Assembly (NCBI RefSeq): GCF_008085905.1
Contig: NZ_VSFF01000003.1
Coordinates: forward strand, 124,001 to 188,000
From: Actinomadura syzygii
Lineage (GTDB): Bacteria > Actinomycetota > Actinomycetes > Streptosporangiales > Streptosporangiaceae
Reading direction: 5' to 3'
DNA length: 64,000 nt
Positions 1 through 8,445 of this stretch are shown in pieces (positions within the stretch are counted from its first letter, which is position 1; every line of letters starts with the position of its first letter). The notes below the pieces were generated by a model, which had not been told where the DNA came from, made no database searches, and was given only the letters and a program-made list of their open reading frames with translations. The position numbers and the translations under genes are program-made.

Positions 1-617
1 ACCCCGCCGTCACCCTCTCGCTCGCGGTCTTCAAGGGCTTCCCCTGGCGGAAGGTGCTCCCGTTCTGGTTCGCGCAGTTCCTCGGGGCGTTCATCGCCGC
101 GCTGATCGTCCGGTGGGACTACAGCGAGATCCTCCACAAGTTCGACCCGGGCCTGACGGCCAAGACGCAGTTCGTGTTCTCCACCATGCCCGGCAACGGG
201 ACCCTGCCGGTCGGCCTCTGGGGCGGGTTCCGCGACCAGGTGATCGGCACCGCGATCCTGCTGTTCCTCGTCCTCGCGCTCACCGACCTGCGCAACGCGC
301 CGCCGCTCGCGAACATGGCGCCGCTCATCATCGGGCTCATCGTGGTCGCGATCGGGATGGCGTTCGGCTCGGACGCCGGGTACGCGATCAACCCGGCCCG
401 TGACCTCGGCCCCCGGCTCGCCCAGTTCATCACCGGATACGACACGGCCTGGCGAGATCAGTACGGAAACCTGTATTTCTGGGTGCCGATCGTCGGACCG
501 CTGATCGGCGGCCCGATCGGCGCCGGGCTCTACATCCTGCTCATCGGGCGCAACATCCCCGAGGACGGGGAGGGCGAGGTGCCCACGAGGCCCGAGCCGG
601 AATACGACGTTTCCTGA
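1..617 (+). CDS. glpF: MIP-family glycerol uptake facilitator (5' truncated)
   Basis: This is the C-terminal part of an aquaporin/glycerol-facilitator channel; the 5' end lies outside the window. The reading frame is open from base 3 and opens with Pro-Ala-Val-Thr, the remainder of the first NPA box. The second NPA box, [10 protein letters not shown], lies at 390-419, and the Arg after it is the usual selectivity-filter residue. Hydrophobic stretches between the boxes match the second half of a six-helix channel, and a short acidic tail ends the protein. It lies 28 bases upstream of glpK in the same direction, so the pair looks like a glycerol uptake and phosphorylation operon, in which the channel admits glycerol and the kinase traps it. 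A GTG at 54 is in frame but is internal to the family, so it is not the start. Confidence 0.93.
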   Translation, partial: PAVTLSLAVFKGFPWRKVLPFWFAQFLGAFIAALIVRWDYSEILHKFDPGLTAKTQFVFSTMPGNGTLPVGLWGGFRDQVIGTAILLFLVLALTDLRNAPPLANMAPLIIGLIVVAIGMAFGSDAGYAINPARDLGPRLAQFITGYDTAWRDQYGNLYFWVPIVGPLIGGPIGAGLYILLIGRNIPEDGEGEVPTRPEPEYDVS

Positions 618-645
618 CGGAGATCGCGCAGAAGGGAAAGAGTCC

Positions 646-2163
646 ATGGCCGACTTCGTCGGGGCGCTTGACCAGGGCACCACGAGCACCCGTTTCATGG
701 TCTTCGACCACGGCGGCAACGAGATCGCGCGCCACCAGCTCGAACACGAGCAGGTCCTGCCTCGGGCCGGGTGGGTGGAGCACAATCCCACTGAGATCTG
801 GGAGCGGACGCGCGCCGTCATCCAGGTGGCACTGAACAAGGCGCACCTGGGCTTCGGTGACCTCGCGGCTTTCGGGATCACCAACCAGCGTGAGACGACC
901 GTGGTGTGGAACCGGCGGACGGGACGTCCGTACTACAACGCGATCGTCTGGCAGGACACCCGCACCGACCGCATCGCCGCCGCCCTGGAGCGCGACGGGC
1001 GCGGCGACATCATCCGGCACCGCGCCGGGCTTCCACCCGCCACGTATTTCTCCGGCGGCAAGATCCAATGGATTCTGGAGAACGTCGACGGCGTGCGCGA
1101 GGCGGCCGAGAACGGCGACGCCGTGTTCGGCAACATCGACACGTGGGTGCTGTGGAACCTGACGGGCGGCGTCGACGGGGGCGTGCACGTCACCGATCCG
1201 ACCAATGCCAGCCGCACCATGCTCATGGACCTAGAGACCCTCAACTGGGATGACGAACTTCTGTCGTTCTTCGGGATTCCGCGCTCGATGCTGCCGGAGA
1301 TCAAGCCGTCGTCCGCGCCTGAGCCGTACGGGGTGACGCGCCGTGACGGCCCGCTCGGCGGTGAGGTCCCGCTGACCGGCATCCTGGGCGACCAGCAGGC
1401 GGCGACGGTCGGGCAGGTGTGCTTCGCGCCGGGGGAGGCCAAGAACACCTACGGCACCGGCAATTTCCTGCTGCTCAACACGGGTGAGGAACTGGTCAGG
1501 TCCAAGGCCGGGATGCTCACGACCGTCTGCTACAAGTTCGGCGACTTCGCGCCCGTGTACGCGCTGGAGGGGTCGATCGCGGTGACGGGCTCGGCGGTGC
1601 AATGGCTGCGCGACCAACTCGGCATCATCTCCGGCGCCGCGCAAAGCGAATCACTGGCCCGCCAAGTCGACGACAACGGCGGCGTCTACTTCGTCCCCGC
1701 CTTCTCCGGCCTCTTCGCCCCCTACTGGCGCTCGGACGCACGCGGAGCCATCGTCGGACTGTCGCGCTACAACACCAACGCCCACCTCGCCCGCGCCACC
1801 CTGGAATCCATCTGCTACCAATCCCGCGACGTCGTCGAAGCCATGCGCGCCGACTCGGGTGTATCGCTGGACGTCCTCAAGGTCGACGGCGGCGTCACCG
1901 CCAACGAACTGTGCATGCAACTCCAAGCCGACATCCTCGGCGTCCCGGTGTCGCGCCCCGTCGTCGCCGAGACCACCGCCCTCGGCGCCGCCTACGCCGC
2001 CGGACTCGCCGTCGGCTTCTGGACCACCACCGACGAACTCCGCCAGAACTGGAACGAAGACAAGCGCTGGGAACCCACTTGGGACGAGGAGCAGCGCCAA
2101 AGCGGCTACGCCGGGTGGAAGAAGGCCGTGGAGCGTACCTACGGCTGGGTCGAGGTCGACTGA
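646..2163 (+). CDS. glpK: Glycerol kinase
   Basis: FGGY-family kinase that phosphorylates glycerol with ATP to sn-glycerol 3-phosphate in the cytoplasm. The 505-residue length is normal for GlpK. The N-terminal phosphate loop DQGTTSTRF, the central motif [10 protein letters not shown] and the C-terminal KVDGGVTAN with an Ala/Gly-rich segment are all present. The ATG at 646 is preceded by a purine-rich stretch (AGAAGGGAAAGAG) acting as ribosome binding site. It follows glpF by 28 bases and is probably co-transcribed with it. No glpR-like regulator or glpD dehydrogenase is seen in the window. From about 1640 to 2100 the codon choice shifts toward C-ending codons and local strand composition changes, but the protein remains intact. 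Confidence 0.96.
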   Translation: MADFVGALDQGTTSTRFMVFDHGGNEIARHQLEHEQVLPRAGWVEHNPTEIWERTRAVIQVALNKAHLGFGDLAAFGITNQRETTVVWNRRTGRPYYNAIVWQDTRTDRIAAALERDGRGDIIRHRAGLPPATYFSGGKIQWILENVDGVREAAENGDAVFGNIDTWVLWNLTGGVDGGVHVTDPTNASRTMLMDLETLNWDDELLSFFGIPRSMLPEIKPSSAPEPYGVTRRDGPLGGEVPLTGILGDQQAATVGQVCFAPGEAKNTYGTGNFLLLNTGEELVRSKAGMLTTVCYKFGDFAPVYALEGSIAVTGSAVQWLRDQLGIISGAAQSESLARQVDDNGGVYFVPAFSGLFAPYWRSDARGAIVGLSRYNTNAHLARATLESICYQSRDVVEAMRADSGVSLDVLKVDGGVTANELCMQLQADILGVPVSRPVVAETTALGAAYAAGLAVGFWTTTDELRQNWNEDKRWEPTWDEEQRQSGYAGWKKAVERTYGWVEVD

Positions 2164-2175
2164 GCGTGGCGATCC

Positions 2176-2205
2176 TTCACTGAGTGTAGGCAGGTCGTCT
2201 AGAAT
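2176..2205 (+). promoter_or_regulatory. Candidate sigma-70-type promoter for the secreted protease
   Basis: TTCACT (2176-2181), an 18-base spacer and TAGAAT (2200-2205) form a reasonable housekeeping promoter between the glpK stop and the ATG at 2260. It would leave a leader of about 48 bases. Assigned by eye only. Confidence 0.4.
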
Positions 2206-2259
2206 CCGCCTGGACAGCGTCGCCCCGGCCGCTCCCGACGGCCCGCCGAGAGGATTCCC

Positions 2260-3117
2260 ATGACCAGGCGCTTCGCCGCAGCCGTCGCCCTCGCCGCCAT
2301 CGGGGCCGGGACACTCGCCGTCGTCGGACCGGCGCAGGCCGCGCCCTCGCGGACGGCATCCTCCCGGCAGGCGCCAGCGAGGGCGGAGGTCGACTTCACC
2401 GGGATCGTCGCGCTCAGCAACTGCTCGGGATCGCTCGTCCGGGGGCCGCGGTCGCGCGACACCGACGCGGCGCTCGTCCTGACGAACGGCCACTGCCTGG
2501 AGACGGGCATGCCGAAGGGCGGGCAGGTCATCGTCGACCAGGACTCGTCCAGGACGTTCACGCTCCTCGACCGGACGGGCCGGAACGACCTCGGCACCCT
2601 CCGCGCCACGAGGGTCGAGTACGCGACGATGACCGACACCGACGTCACCGTCTACCGGCTGAACACCACCTACGCCGCCATCCAGCGCAGGTACGGCGTC
2701 CCGGCGCTGCGGCTGTCGACGGCCAGGCCGCATGACGGCGCGGAGATCCGCGTGGTCTCCGGCTACTGGCGGACGATCTACGGCTGCCGCTCCGACGCGA
2801 CCGTCCACCGGCTGCGCGAGGCCGGCTGGACGTGGAAGGACTCCATCCGCTACCGGCCCGAGTGCGAGACGACCCACGGCACGTCCGGCTCGCCGATCGT
2901 CGACGTCCAGACGGGGCAGGTCACCGGGATCAACAACACCGGCAACGACGACGGCGAGCGCTGCACCCTCAACAACCCGTGCGAGGTGGACCGGAGCGGC
3001 AGGGTGACCGTCCGCCGCGGCGCCCACTACGGCCAGCAGACGTACCTGCTCGCCCGCTGCCTCGGCCCGGACAGCGACGTCGTCCTGAGCAGGGACTGCG
3101 CGCTGCCCACCCCGTAA
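2260..3117 (+). CDS. Secreted trypsin-like serine protease
   Basis: A 285-residue exported protein. Residues 1-28 form a classical signal peptide (Arg near the start, Ala/Val/Leu-rich core, APAQAA-like cleavage region around GPAQAA). The S1-type catalytic triad is visible: His in LTNGHC, Asp in DTDVTVY and Ser in GTSGSPIVD. Six or more Cys residues could form disulfides in the mature enzyme. The ATG at 2260 has GAGAGGA seven bases upstream. It is monocistronic, with its own promoter, and converges on the sigma-factor gene. Substrate specificity cannot be read from the sequence; extracellular protein degradation is the likely role. Confidence 0.85.
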   Translation: MTRRFAAAVALAAIGAGTLAVVGPAQAAPSRTASSRQAPARAEVDFTGIVALSNCSGSLVRGPRSRDTDAALVLTNGHCLETGMPKGGQVIVDQDSSRTFTLLDRTGRNDLGTLRATRVEYATMTDTDVTVYRLNTTYAAIQRRYGVPALRLSTARPHDGAEIRVVSGYWRTIYGCRSDATVHRLREAGWTWKDSIRYRPECETTHGTSGSPIVDVQTGQVTGINNTGNDDGERCTLNNPCEVDRSGRVTVRRGAHYGQQTYLLARCLGPDSDVVLSRDCALPTP

Positions 3118-3140
3118 CCCCGGGGCCACCCGGGTCGGTG

Positions 3141-3929
3141 TCAGCGGTCCGCGAGGAGCCCGGCGCGGAGCCGCTCCAGCGTGGCGCGGAGCAGCCGCGA
3201 CACGTGCATCTGCGACAGGCCGATCTGCTCGGCGATCTGCGTCTGGGTCTTGTTGCCGAAGAACCGCAGCAGCAGGATCGTCCGCTCGCGCTCGGGCAGT
3301 TCGTCGATCAGCGGGGCGAGGGCGTGGCCGTCGATGAGGGCGTCGAGCGCCGGGTCTTCCCTCCCGAGGTGCTCGCCGACCGTGCCGGAGTCGCCGCTCG
3401 GCGCCCCGTCGGCCGGGGCCTCGAGCGACAGCGGGCGGTAGGCGTCGCACGCGGCGATGACCTCGGCGGTCTCCTCCTCGGTGAGGCCCATCCGCGCGGA
3501 GATCTCCGTGGTCGTGGGGGAGCGGCTGTGCTCGCGGGTGAACTCCTGGACGGTGTGCTGCAGCACCGGCCGCAGCTCCTGGATGCGGCGCGTCACCCGG
3601 ACGCCCCAGGTCTTGTCCCGGAAGTGCCGCTTCACCTCGCCGGTCACCACCGGGTAGGCGTAGGTGACGAAGCGGTCGCCGATCACGGGGTCGAACCGGT
3701 TGATGGCCTTGACGAGGCCCAGGTAGGCGACCTGCTGGAGGTCGTCGAGAGGTTCCCCACGGTCGGCGTACCGGCGCGCGACGCCCCTGACGAGCGGGGC
3801 GTGGATGTCGACGATCCGGGCTCGGAGACGCTCGCGTGCGGGGTCGCCGTCGCGGAGCTCGTTCATCTCCGCGAGGAGCGTCTCGGTCTGGCCGTCGTCG
3901 AACCGTCCGGTGGACTGCGCCGACGTCAT
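3141..3929 (-). CDS. RNA polymerase sigma factor, SigB/SigF/SigG family
   Basis: A 262-residue group-3 sigma factor. Region 2 carries DLQQVAYLGLVKAINRFDP and the RFVTYAYPVVTGEVKRHFRD segment typical of SigB/SigF proteins; region 3 follows, and region 4 has the HTH segment QTQIAEQIGLSQMHVSRLLR. Such factors direct stress or developmental genes and are usually controlled by an anti-sigma/anti-anti-sigma switch, but no such partner gene is adjacent here. The frame is open further upstream to an ATG at 4100, but that extension is Pro/Arg-rich and non-homologous. The ATG at 3929 has GAAGGGAG nine bases before it and gives the family length, so it was chosen. Confidence 0.93.
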   Translation of the reverse strand: MTSAQSTGRFDDGQTETLLAEMNELRDGDPARERLRARIVDIHAPLVRGVARRYADRGEPLDDLQQVAYLGLVKAINRFDPVIGDRFVTYAYPVVTGEVKRHFRDKTWGVRVTRRIQELRPVLQHTVQEFTREHSRSPTTTEISARMGLTEEETAEVIAACDAYRPLSLEAPADGAPSGDSGTVGEHLGREDPALDALIDGHALAPLIDELPERERTILLLRFFGNKTQTQIAEQIGLSQMHVSRLLRATLERLRAGLLADR

Positions 3930-4251
3930 GCGGGGTCGTCTCCCTTCGGACGAGACCGGGCGAGCCGGGGGGCGATCGCTCGGTCCCGTCCCTCTACCCT
4001 CCGATCGGCCCGTCACACGGACGCTCCGCCGAGGAGGCGCGGAAGGCGCGGGGGAGAGGTGGGGAAACGTGGCGCGGCCCAGGCTCGCAGCTGGGAGCAC
4101 ATGGCGCCGAGCCGACGAGTGGGCCGCGAGATGACTCTGCCCATCCCGCCTTCTCGGTAAACCGATAGGTGTCTGAAGTGTCGCGCCCCGGCAAGGCGAC
4201 CTGACCGGCCGGGCCAGGGTGATCCAAGGACCCGGACGTTTTCGGCGGAAC

Positions 4252-4276
4252 GTTAATAACCGGGCATTTCGGGAAG
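4252..4276 (+). promoter_or_regulatory. Possible SigB/F-type promoter before the DUF2267 gene
   Basis: The 3930-4322 interval holds no gene. It contains the divergent upstream regions of the sigma-factor and DUF2267 genes. A GTTA (4252-4255), 15-base spacer and GGGAAG (4271-4276) loosely resemble the GTTT-N15-GGGTAT promoters used by SigB/SigF factors, about 46 bases ahead of the ATG at 4323. A small palindrome TCGGTAAACCGA lies at 4154-4165. The match is partial and the assignment weak. Confidence 0.22.
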
Positions 4277-4322
4277 CTCCAGCAGTTCAGGCTGGACAGG
4301 CGGGATGGGAAGGAGTGTCCAC

Positions 4323-4724
4323 ATGAGGCACGAAGCGTTCATCGGCCAGGTGCAGGACCGTGCCCGCCTCTCCGGGCACGGCGAGGCGGAACGGGCGACC
4401 CGCGCGGTGCTGGAGACGCTCGGCGAGCGGATCCCGGAGGGGCTCGCCGACAACCTCGCGGCGCAGCTGCCGCACGAGATCGGCGAGCATCTGCGCCGCA
4501 CCGAGGTCTACGGCGGGGCCGGGTCGGGCGAGCGGTTCGACCGGCACGACTTCATCGAGCGGGTCGCCGCCCGGTCGGGGACGGACGAGCCGCGCTCGGC
4601 GTACCTGGCGCGGGTCGTGCTGGAGGTGACCGACGAGGCCACGCAGGGAGGCGTCACGCGGAAGGTCCGCGAGAGCCTCCCCGCCGACATCAGGAGCCTG
4701 GTGACGGCCGGACACACCGGCTGA
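4323..4724 (+). CDS. DUF2267 domain-containing protein
   Basis: A 133-residue soluble protein that is almost entirely one DUF2267 domain: the FIGQVQDRARLSG opening, the ATRAVLETLGERIPEGLADNL helix pair, LPHEIGE and a second helical repeat ending near VRESLPADI. The biochemical function of the family is unknown; members often occur near stress genes in actinobacteria. The ATG at 4305 is in frame, but the ribosome binding site GGAAGGAG lies between it and the ATG at 4323, so the latter is the start. It is divergent from the sigma-factor gene, which makes control by that factor an attractive but unproven idea. Confidence 0.8.
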   Translation: MRHEAFIGQVQDRARLSGHGEAERATRAVLETLGERIPEGLADNLAAQLPHEIGEHLRRTEVYGGAGSGERFDRHDFIERVAARSGTDEPRSAYLARVVLEVTDEATQGGVTRKVRESLPADIRSLVTAGHTG

Positions 4725-4742
4725 CACCCACAACGCGCGAGA

Positions 4743-5420
4743 TCACGGCCACGAGGGCTCGCGGGACGGGCAGACCACCATCTCCCGCGTCTCGCAGCCG
4801 TCCGGCCGGGACAGCGCGAACGCGATCGCGGCCGCCACGTCTTCCGGCCGGTCGAGCGGGACGTCCGCGCCGGGCCGGTCGCGTTCGGCGCGGCCCTCGT
4901 AGAAGGCGGTGTCCATGCCGCCCGGGACGATCATCGTGACGGCGACCTTCCCGGCCAGCTCGGCGGCGAGGGCGCGGGTGAACCCGACGACGCCGAACTC
5001 GGCCGCGCAGTACGCCGTCGCGTCCCGCGCCGCCCGGAGCCCGAGCGTGGACGCGACGGTGACGATCCGTCCGGGCGGCTCGTTCTCCAGGTAGGGGAGC
5101 GCGGCGCGGATGACGGCGGCCGTGCCGAGCAGGTTCACCTGGACGACCCGCTCCCAGTCCTCGGCGGGGACCTCGCACAGCGTCCCGTAGGCGTCGATGC
5201 CCGCGGCCGTCACGACGGCGTTCAGCCCTCCGGCGGCGCGGGCGAGGCCGTGCACGGCGCGCTCGGCGCAGCGGCGGTCGGCGAGGTCGGCCTGCATGTG
5301 CTCGACGTCGTCCTTCGGCGGATGCCGGTCGAGGACGAGCGGGCGCCCCCCGTCGGCGGCCACCCGCCGCGCGACCGCCGCGCCCAGCCCGCTGGCGCCT
5401 CCGGTGATGAGGACGTTCAT
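4743..5420 (-). CDS. Short-chain dehydrogenase/reductase with altered catalytic motif
   Basis: A 225-residue classical SDR-fold protein. The dinucleotide motif TGGASGLG is at residues 6-13, the TAAG equivalent of NNAG follows, and a Ser lies in TVASTLG. The active-site Tyr is in AYCAAEFG, so the position normally Lys in YxxxK is Glu (GAG codon). That Lys normally lowers the Tyr pKa and binds NAD(P), so this enzyme may be inactive or changed in function. Two starts are possible: ATG at 5498 makes an ATGA overlap with the glycosyltransferase stop, while ATG at 5420 has GAAGGGAG eight bases upstream and begins directly at the Rossmann fold. The latter was chosen. It is probably co-transcribed with the glycosyltransferase. 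Confidence 0.8.
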   Translation of the reverse strand: MNVLITGGASGLGAAVARRVAADGGRPLVLDRHPPKDDVEHMQADLADRRCAERAVHGLARAAGGLNAVVTAAGIDAYGTLCEVPAEDWERVVQVNLLGTAAVIRAALPYLENEPPGRIVTVASTLGLRAARDATAYCAAEFGVVGFTRALAAELAGKVAVTMIVPGGMDTAFYEGRAERDRPGADVPLDRPEDVAAAIAFALSRPDGCETREMVVCPSREPSWP

Positions 5421-5494
5421 ACCGCGTCTCCCTTCGTCGTGGACGGCAGGCGCGCACTCGGGCGCCTTTGGGGGGAGTTCGTGGGGCGTACCGG

Positions 5495-6733
5495 TCATGC
5501 CGCGACGTCGCTGAGCGCGGCGGCGTCCCGGTAGACGGCGACGGTCCGGGCGGCGACGCGGGACCACGCGTAGTGGACGCGCGCCCGGTCCCTTCCGGCA
5601 AGCCCCATCTGCGCGCGCCGCGCCGGGTCCGTGAGCAGCGCGCGGATCGCGACGGCCGCGGCCTCCGGCTCGCGCGGCGGGACGAGGACGCCGGTGATGC
5701 CGTCCACGACCGTGTCGAGGTGGCCGCCGACGGCGCTCGCCACGACGGGCGCGCCGCAGGCCATGGCCTCCAGCGGCACCATGCCGAACGGCTCGTACCA
5801 GGGCAGTGCGACGACGAGGCTGGCCGAGCGGAGCAGCGGCGGCACCTCGGTGTGCCCGACCCGGCCGGGGAAGCGGACCCGGCCCGCGACCCCCGCGTCC
5901 CGCGCGATCCGCCGCAGCCGGTGGACTCCGGGGTCGCCGTCCACGCGTGCGGGGGGCGGGCCGCCCGCGACGATCAGCTCGGCGTCCGGCAGGTGGGCCA
6001 GTGCCCGGACGGCGGTGTCCACGCCCTTCCGCTCGACGAGCCGCGACAGCACGACCAGCCGATACCGCCCGCCGCCGTCGGCCTCGCGGCACTCGTCGCC
6101 GTCCGGGGTGAACAGGCCGACGTCGACGCCGCACGGCACCACCCGGACGCGGCCCGGCGGCACGCCGATCGCGGCCAGCTCGGAGACCTCGTCCGAGCAG
6201 GTGGCGATCACCCTGTCCGCGGCGCGCCCGATCGCCCGCTCCAGCCGCACCCGGGACGCCGGGCTGGTGTCGCCCGCGCCCCGGTGGCGGCGCATCACGG
6301 TGCCGAGCGCGTGGTAGGACTGCACGACCGGCACGCGCCGCGACCCGGCCGCCTGCGCGGCCTGGATCGCGGCGAGCCCGCTCATCCAGTGGTGGGCGTG
6401 CACGACGTCCGGCGGGTCGGTGGCCCACCGGCGCTCCAGGTGCCGCCCGAAGTCGTGCATCCAGGGGAGCAGCGCGTCCTTCGCGATCCGCTCCGCCGGG
6501 CCCGCGGGGACGTGCTCCACGGTCACGCCGGGCGCGAGCCGCACCCGCTCGGACCGCGCCGGCGCGTCCCGCCGCGTGTACACGGTGACGTAATGGCCTT
6601 GCCGTCCCAGCTCGGCGGCCAACTCGGCGACGAACACGCTTTGCGCGCCGTCGGCTCCGGAGCGCCCTCTCCCCGCCGGTCCGCCTCCGGCGGCGAGTGG
6701 GCTGGCGTGTTCGGAGACCATCGCGATCCTCAT
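5495..6733 (-). CDS. Glycosyltransferase family 4 protein
   Basis: A 412-residue GT-B fold transferase. It opens with MRIAMVSEHASP and a Gly-rich loop, has the HAHHW segment near residue 115, and in the C-terminal half shows VLSRLVERKGVD and the donor-binding EPFGMVPLEAMACG with the EX7E pattern. Family members move a sugar from a nucleotide donor to a glycan or lipid; the acceptor is not predictable here. The ATG at 6733 follows AGGAGGT at seven bases. An in-frame start 30 bases upstream lacks such a site. It is first in a two-gene leftward unit with the SDR. Confidence 0.88.
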   Translation of the reverse strand: MRIAMVSEHASPLAAGGGPAGRGRSGADGAQSVFVAELAAELGRQGHYVTVYTRRDAPARSERVRLAPGVTVEHVPAGPAERIAKDALLPWMHDFGRHLERRWATDPPDVVHAHHWMSGLAAIQAAQAAGSRRVPVVQSYHALGTVMRRHRGAGDTSPASRVRLERAIGRAADRVIATCSDEVSELAAIGVPPGRVRVVPCGVDVGLFTPDGDECREADGGGRYRLVVLSRLVERKGVDTAVRALAHLPDAELIVAGGPPPARVDGDPGVHRLRRIARDAGVAGRVRFPGRVGHTEVPPLLRSASLVVALPWYEPFGMVPLEAMACGAPVVASAVGGHLDTVVDGITGVLVPPREPEAAAVAIRALLTDPARRAQMGLAGRDRARVHYAWSRVAARTVAVYRDAAALSDVAA

Positions 6734-6858
6734 CGCACTACCTCCTGGAGATCTCACCGCCATTCACACAGGAAGCGGGGGGATGAAGCGGATTCGACAT
6801 TGCCTGTGTCGATCGTCCTAAACGCCGGAGTCCCGAAAGCCCGCTGGTGAACGGCGTG

Positions 6859-6902
6859 TCAGGCGGCGGGCGTATCGGCGTCAGGCGGTCGGCGTCAGGC
6901 GG
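6859..6902. repeat. Three copies of TCAGGCGG at the MFS gene 3' end
   Basis: TCAGGCGG occurs at 6859, 6881 and 6895 within degenerate units such as GGCGTCAGGCGG. On the minus strand each copy reads CCGCCTGA and contains a TGA; the copy at 6895 provides the MFS stop codon. It resembles a tandem duplication around a stop codon. Confidence 0.55.
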
Positions 6903-8337
6903 CGGGCGCCGCCGTCCGGCCGCGCGCCAGCCGCAGCGCGCACACCGCGCCGAAGAGCGCCGCCCCGGCGAGGGCCCAGCCCGTGCCGTACTCGGCGTGC
7001 CGGGTCGAGGCGCCGGACTCCGCCAGCGTGAGGAACAGCGTCCCGATGGTGGCGATGCCGACGACCTGGGCGATCTGCATGAGCGTGAGCAGCAGGCCGC
7101 TGGCGTCCGCCGCGTCCTCGGGGGCGACGTGCCGCAGCGCGGTCGTCATGATGATCGGCATCACGCCGAGCCCGAACCCGATGACCATGGTGAGCAGCTC
7201 GTAGGGGAGTCCGCCGCCGGCGAGCGGGCCGACGCACAGGTAGCCCACGGCCGCGATGGCGAACCCGGCCGGGACGGCGGGCCGGTGCCAGCGCGCGGGC
7301 AGCCGCTGCCAGTTGAGCCCGACCAGGGCGAACGCGGCGACGCACGGCACGAAGGCGAGGCCGGACTCGACCGGCGACAGCCGCAGGTCGCCCTGGAGGT
7401 GCAGCGTGGTGGTGAACAGGAACGAGCCCCAGCTCCCCGGCCCGAACAGCATGGCGACGCACGCGGGCACGAGCAGCGGAGCGCGGAGCACGCGCGGGGA
7501 GATCAGCGGGCGTCCGCCGGTGGCGGCGACGCGGCGCTCGACGGCGACGAAGGCGGCGAGGAACATGGCGCTCGCGGCGAGCGAGGCCCAGCCCCACAGC
7601 GGCCAGCCGAGCTCGTGCCCCATGATCAGCGGGACGACGAACAGCAGCACCGCCGGGGCGAGGGTGAGCAGGCCGGGCAGGTCCAGCTCGGCCCGCAGGC
7701 CCGTGGTCCGGGGCGGGACGTCGTCGGCGGGCAGCGTGCGCGGCGACGCGAGCAGCAGCGCGACGCCGATCGGGACGTTCACGAGGAACACCGTCCGCCA
7801 GCCGGTGCCGAACAGGTCGGCGCTGACCAGCAGGCCGCCCGCCGCCTGGCCGACGACGACGCCGCCCGCGATGACCGCGGAGTACACACCGAGCGCGCGC
7901 GCCCGTGCCGCGCCGGTGAAGTTCCGCTGGATCATCGACATCACCTGGGGCGTCAGCAGCGCCGCGCCGATGCCCTGGAGGAACCGGAACACCACCAGGG
8001 CGCCCGTGGTCGGCGCCAGCCCGCAGGCCAGGGACGCGACCGTGAACCCGACGAGCCCGGCGTGGTACATCCGGCGGTGCCCGGCGATGTCGCCGAGCCG
8101 CGCGCCGGTGATCAGCAGCACGGCGTAGGAGATGATGTAGCCCGCGACGACGAGCTGCAGCCCGGAGCCGGAGGCGTGCAGGTCGGCGCGCAGCGTCGGG
8201 AGCGCGACGTTGACGATGCTCACGTCCAGGATGGCCATGAACTGGCCGAGCAGGATGACGGCCAGCGCGAGGCGGCCGGGTCCGTTCCGCGTCCCCCGTT
8301 CGGGAACAATCCCGCGCAGATCGGTTGCTTGTGTCAT
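6895..8337 (-). CDS. MFS drug-efflux transporter, DHA2 (EmrB/QacA) type
   Basis: A 480-residue integral membrane protein with about 14 predicted transmembrane helices. Helix 1 contains the family mark LDVSIVNVALPTL; the loop between helices 2 and 3 has GARLGDIAGHRRMY (motif A), and helix 5 has GGVVVGQAAGG. The 14-helix layout is that of proton-driven multidrug exporters. The frame runs on upstream of 8337, but that extension is antisense to the XRE gene; the ATG at 8337 starts a normal N-terminus. It is divergent from the XRE regulator at 8446, the usual arrangement for a locally controlled efflux pump. The drug or metabolite exported is unknown. Confidence 0.9.
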   Translation of the reverse strand: MTQATDLRGIVPERGTRNGPGRLALAVILLGQFMAILDVSIVNVALPTLRADLHASGSGLQLVVAGYIISYAVLLITGARLGDIAGHRRMYHAGLVGFTVASLACGLAPTTGALVVFRFLQGIGAALLTPQVMSMIQRNFTGAARARALGVYSAVIAGGVVVGQAAGGLLVSADLFGTGWRTVFLVNVPIGVALLLASPRTLPADDVPPRTTGLRAELDLPGLLTLAPAVLLFVVPLIMGHELGWPLWGWASLAASAMFLAAFVAVERRVAATGGRPLISPRVLRAPLLVPACVAMLFGPGSWGSFLFTTTLHLQGDLRLSPVESGLAFVPCVAAFALVGLNWQRLPARWHRPAVPAGFAIAAVGYLCVGPLAGGGLPYELLTMVIGFGLGVMPIIMTTALRHVAPEDAADASGLLLTLMQIAQVVGIATIGTLFLTLAESGASTRHAEYGTGWALAGAALFGAVCALRLARGRTAAPAA

Positions 8338-8381
8338 GGGTACGATCTTTGCGGGCAACGGGTACCGGTAACGAGAGCCTG

Positions 8382-8410
8382 GTGATACTGGTACTGACAG
8401 CACCTGGCAA
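8382..8410 (-). promoter_or_regulatory. Candidate promoter of the MFS gene in the divergent intergenic region
   Basis: On the minus strand TTGCCA (8410-8405), 17 bases and TATCAC (8387-8382) form a plausible promoter for the efflux gene. GGTAC-containing repeats (GGGTACCGGTAACG, 8360-8373, and GGTGATACTGGTACTG) lie in the same 108-base gap and could be regulator sites. Assigned by eye. Confidence 0.35.
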
Positions 8411-8445
8411 CGACGGCGGACCGGATGCATCCTGGGGGCGTGACG

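Noticed and set aside
4154-4165. TCGGTAAACCGA palindrome as an operator
   Set aside because: Arms are only five bases, and no second copy was found near a promoter; chance is likely.
5421-5498. Upstream ATG at 5498 for the SDR, with ATGA overlap to the glycosyltransferase
   Set aside because: ATG at 5420 has a good ribosome binding site and begins directly at the Rossmann motif; the 26 extra residues look non-homologous. It remains a possible alternative.
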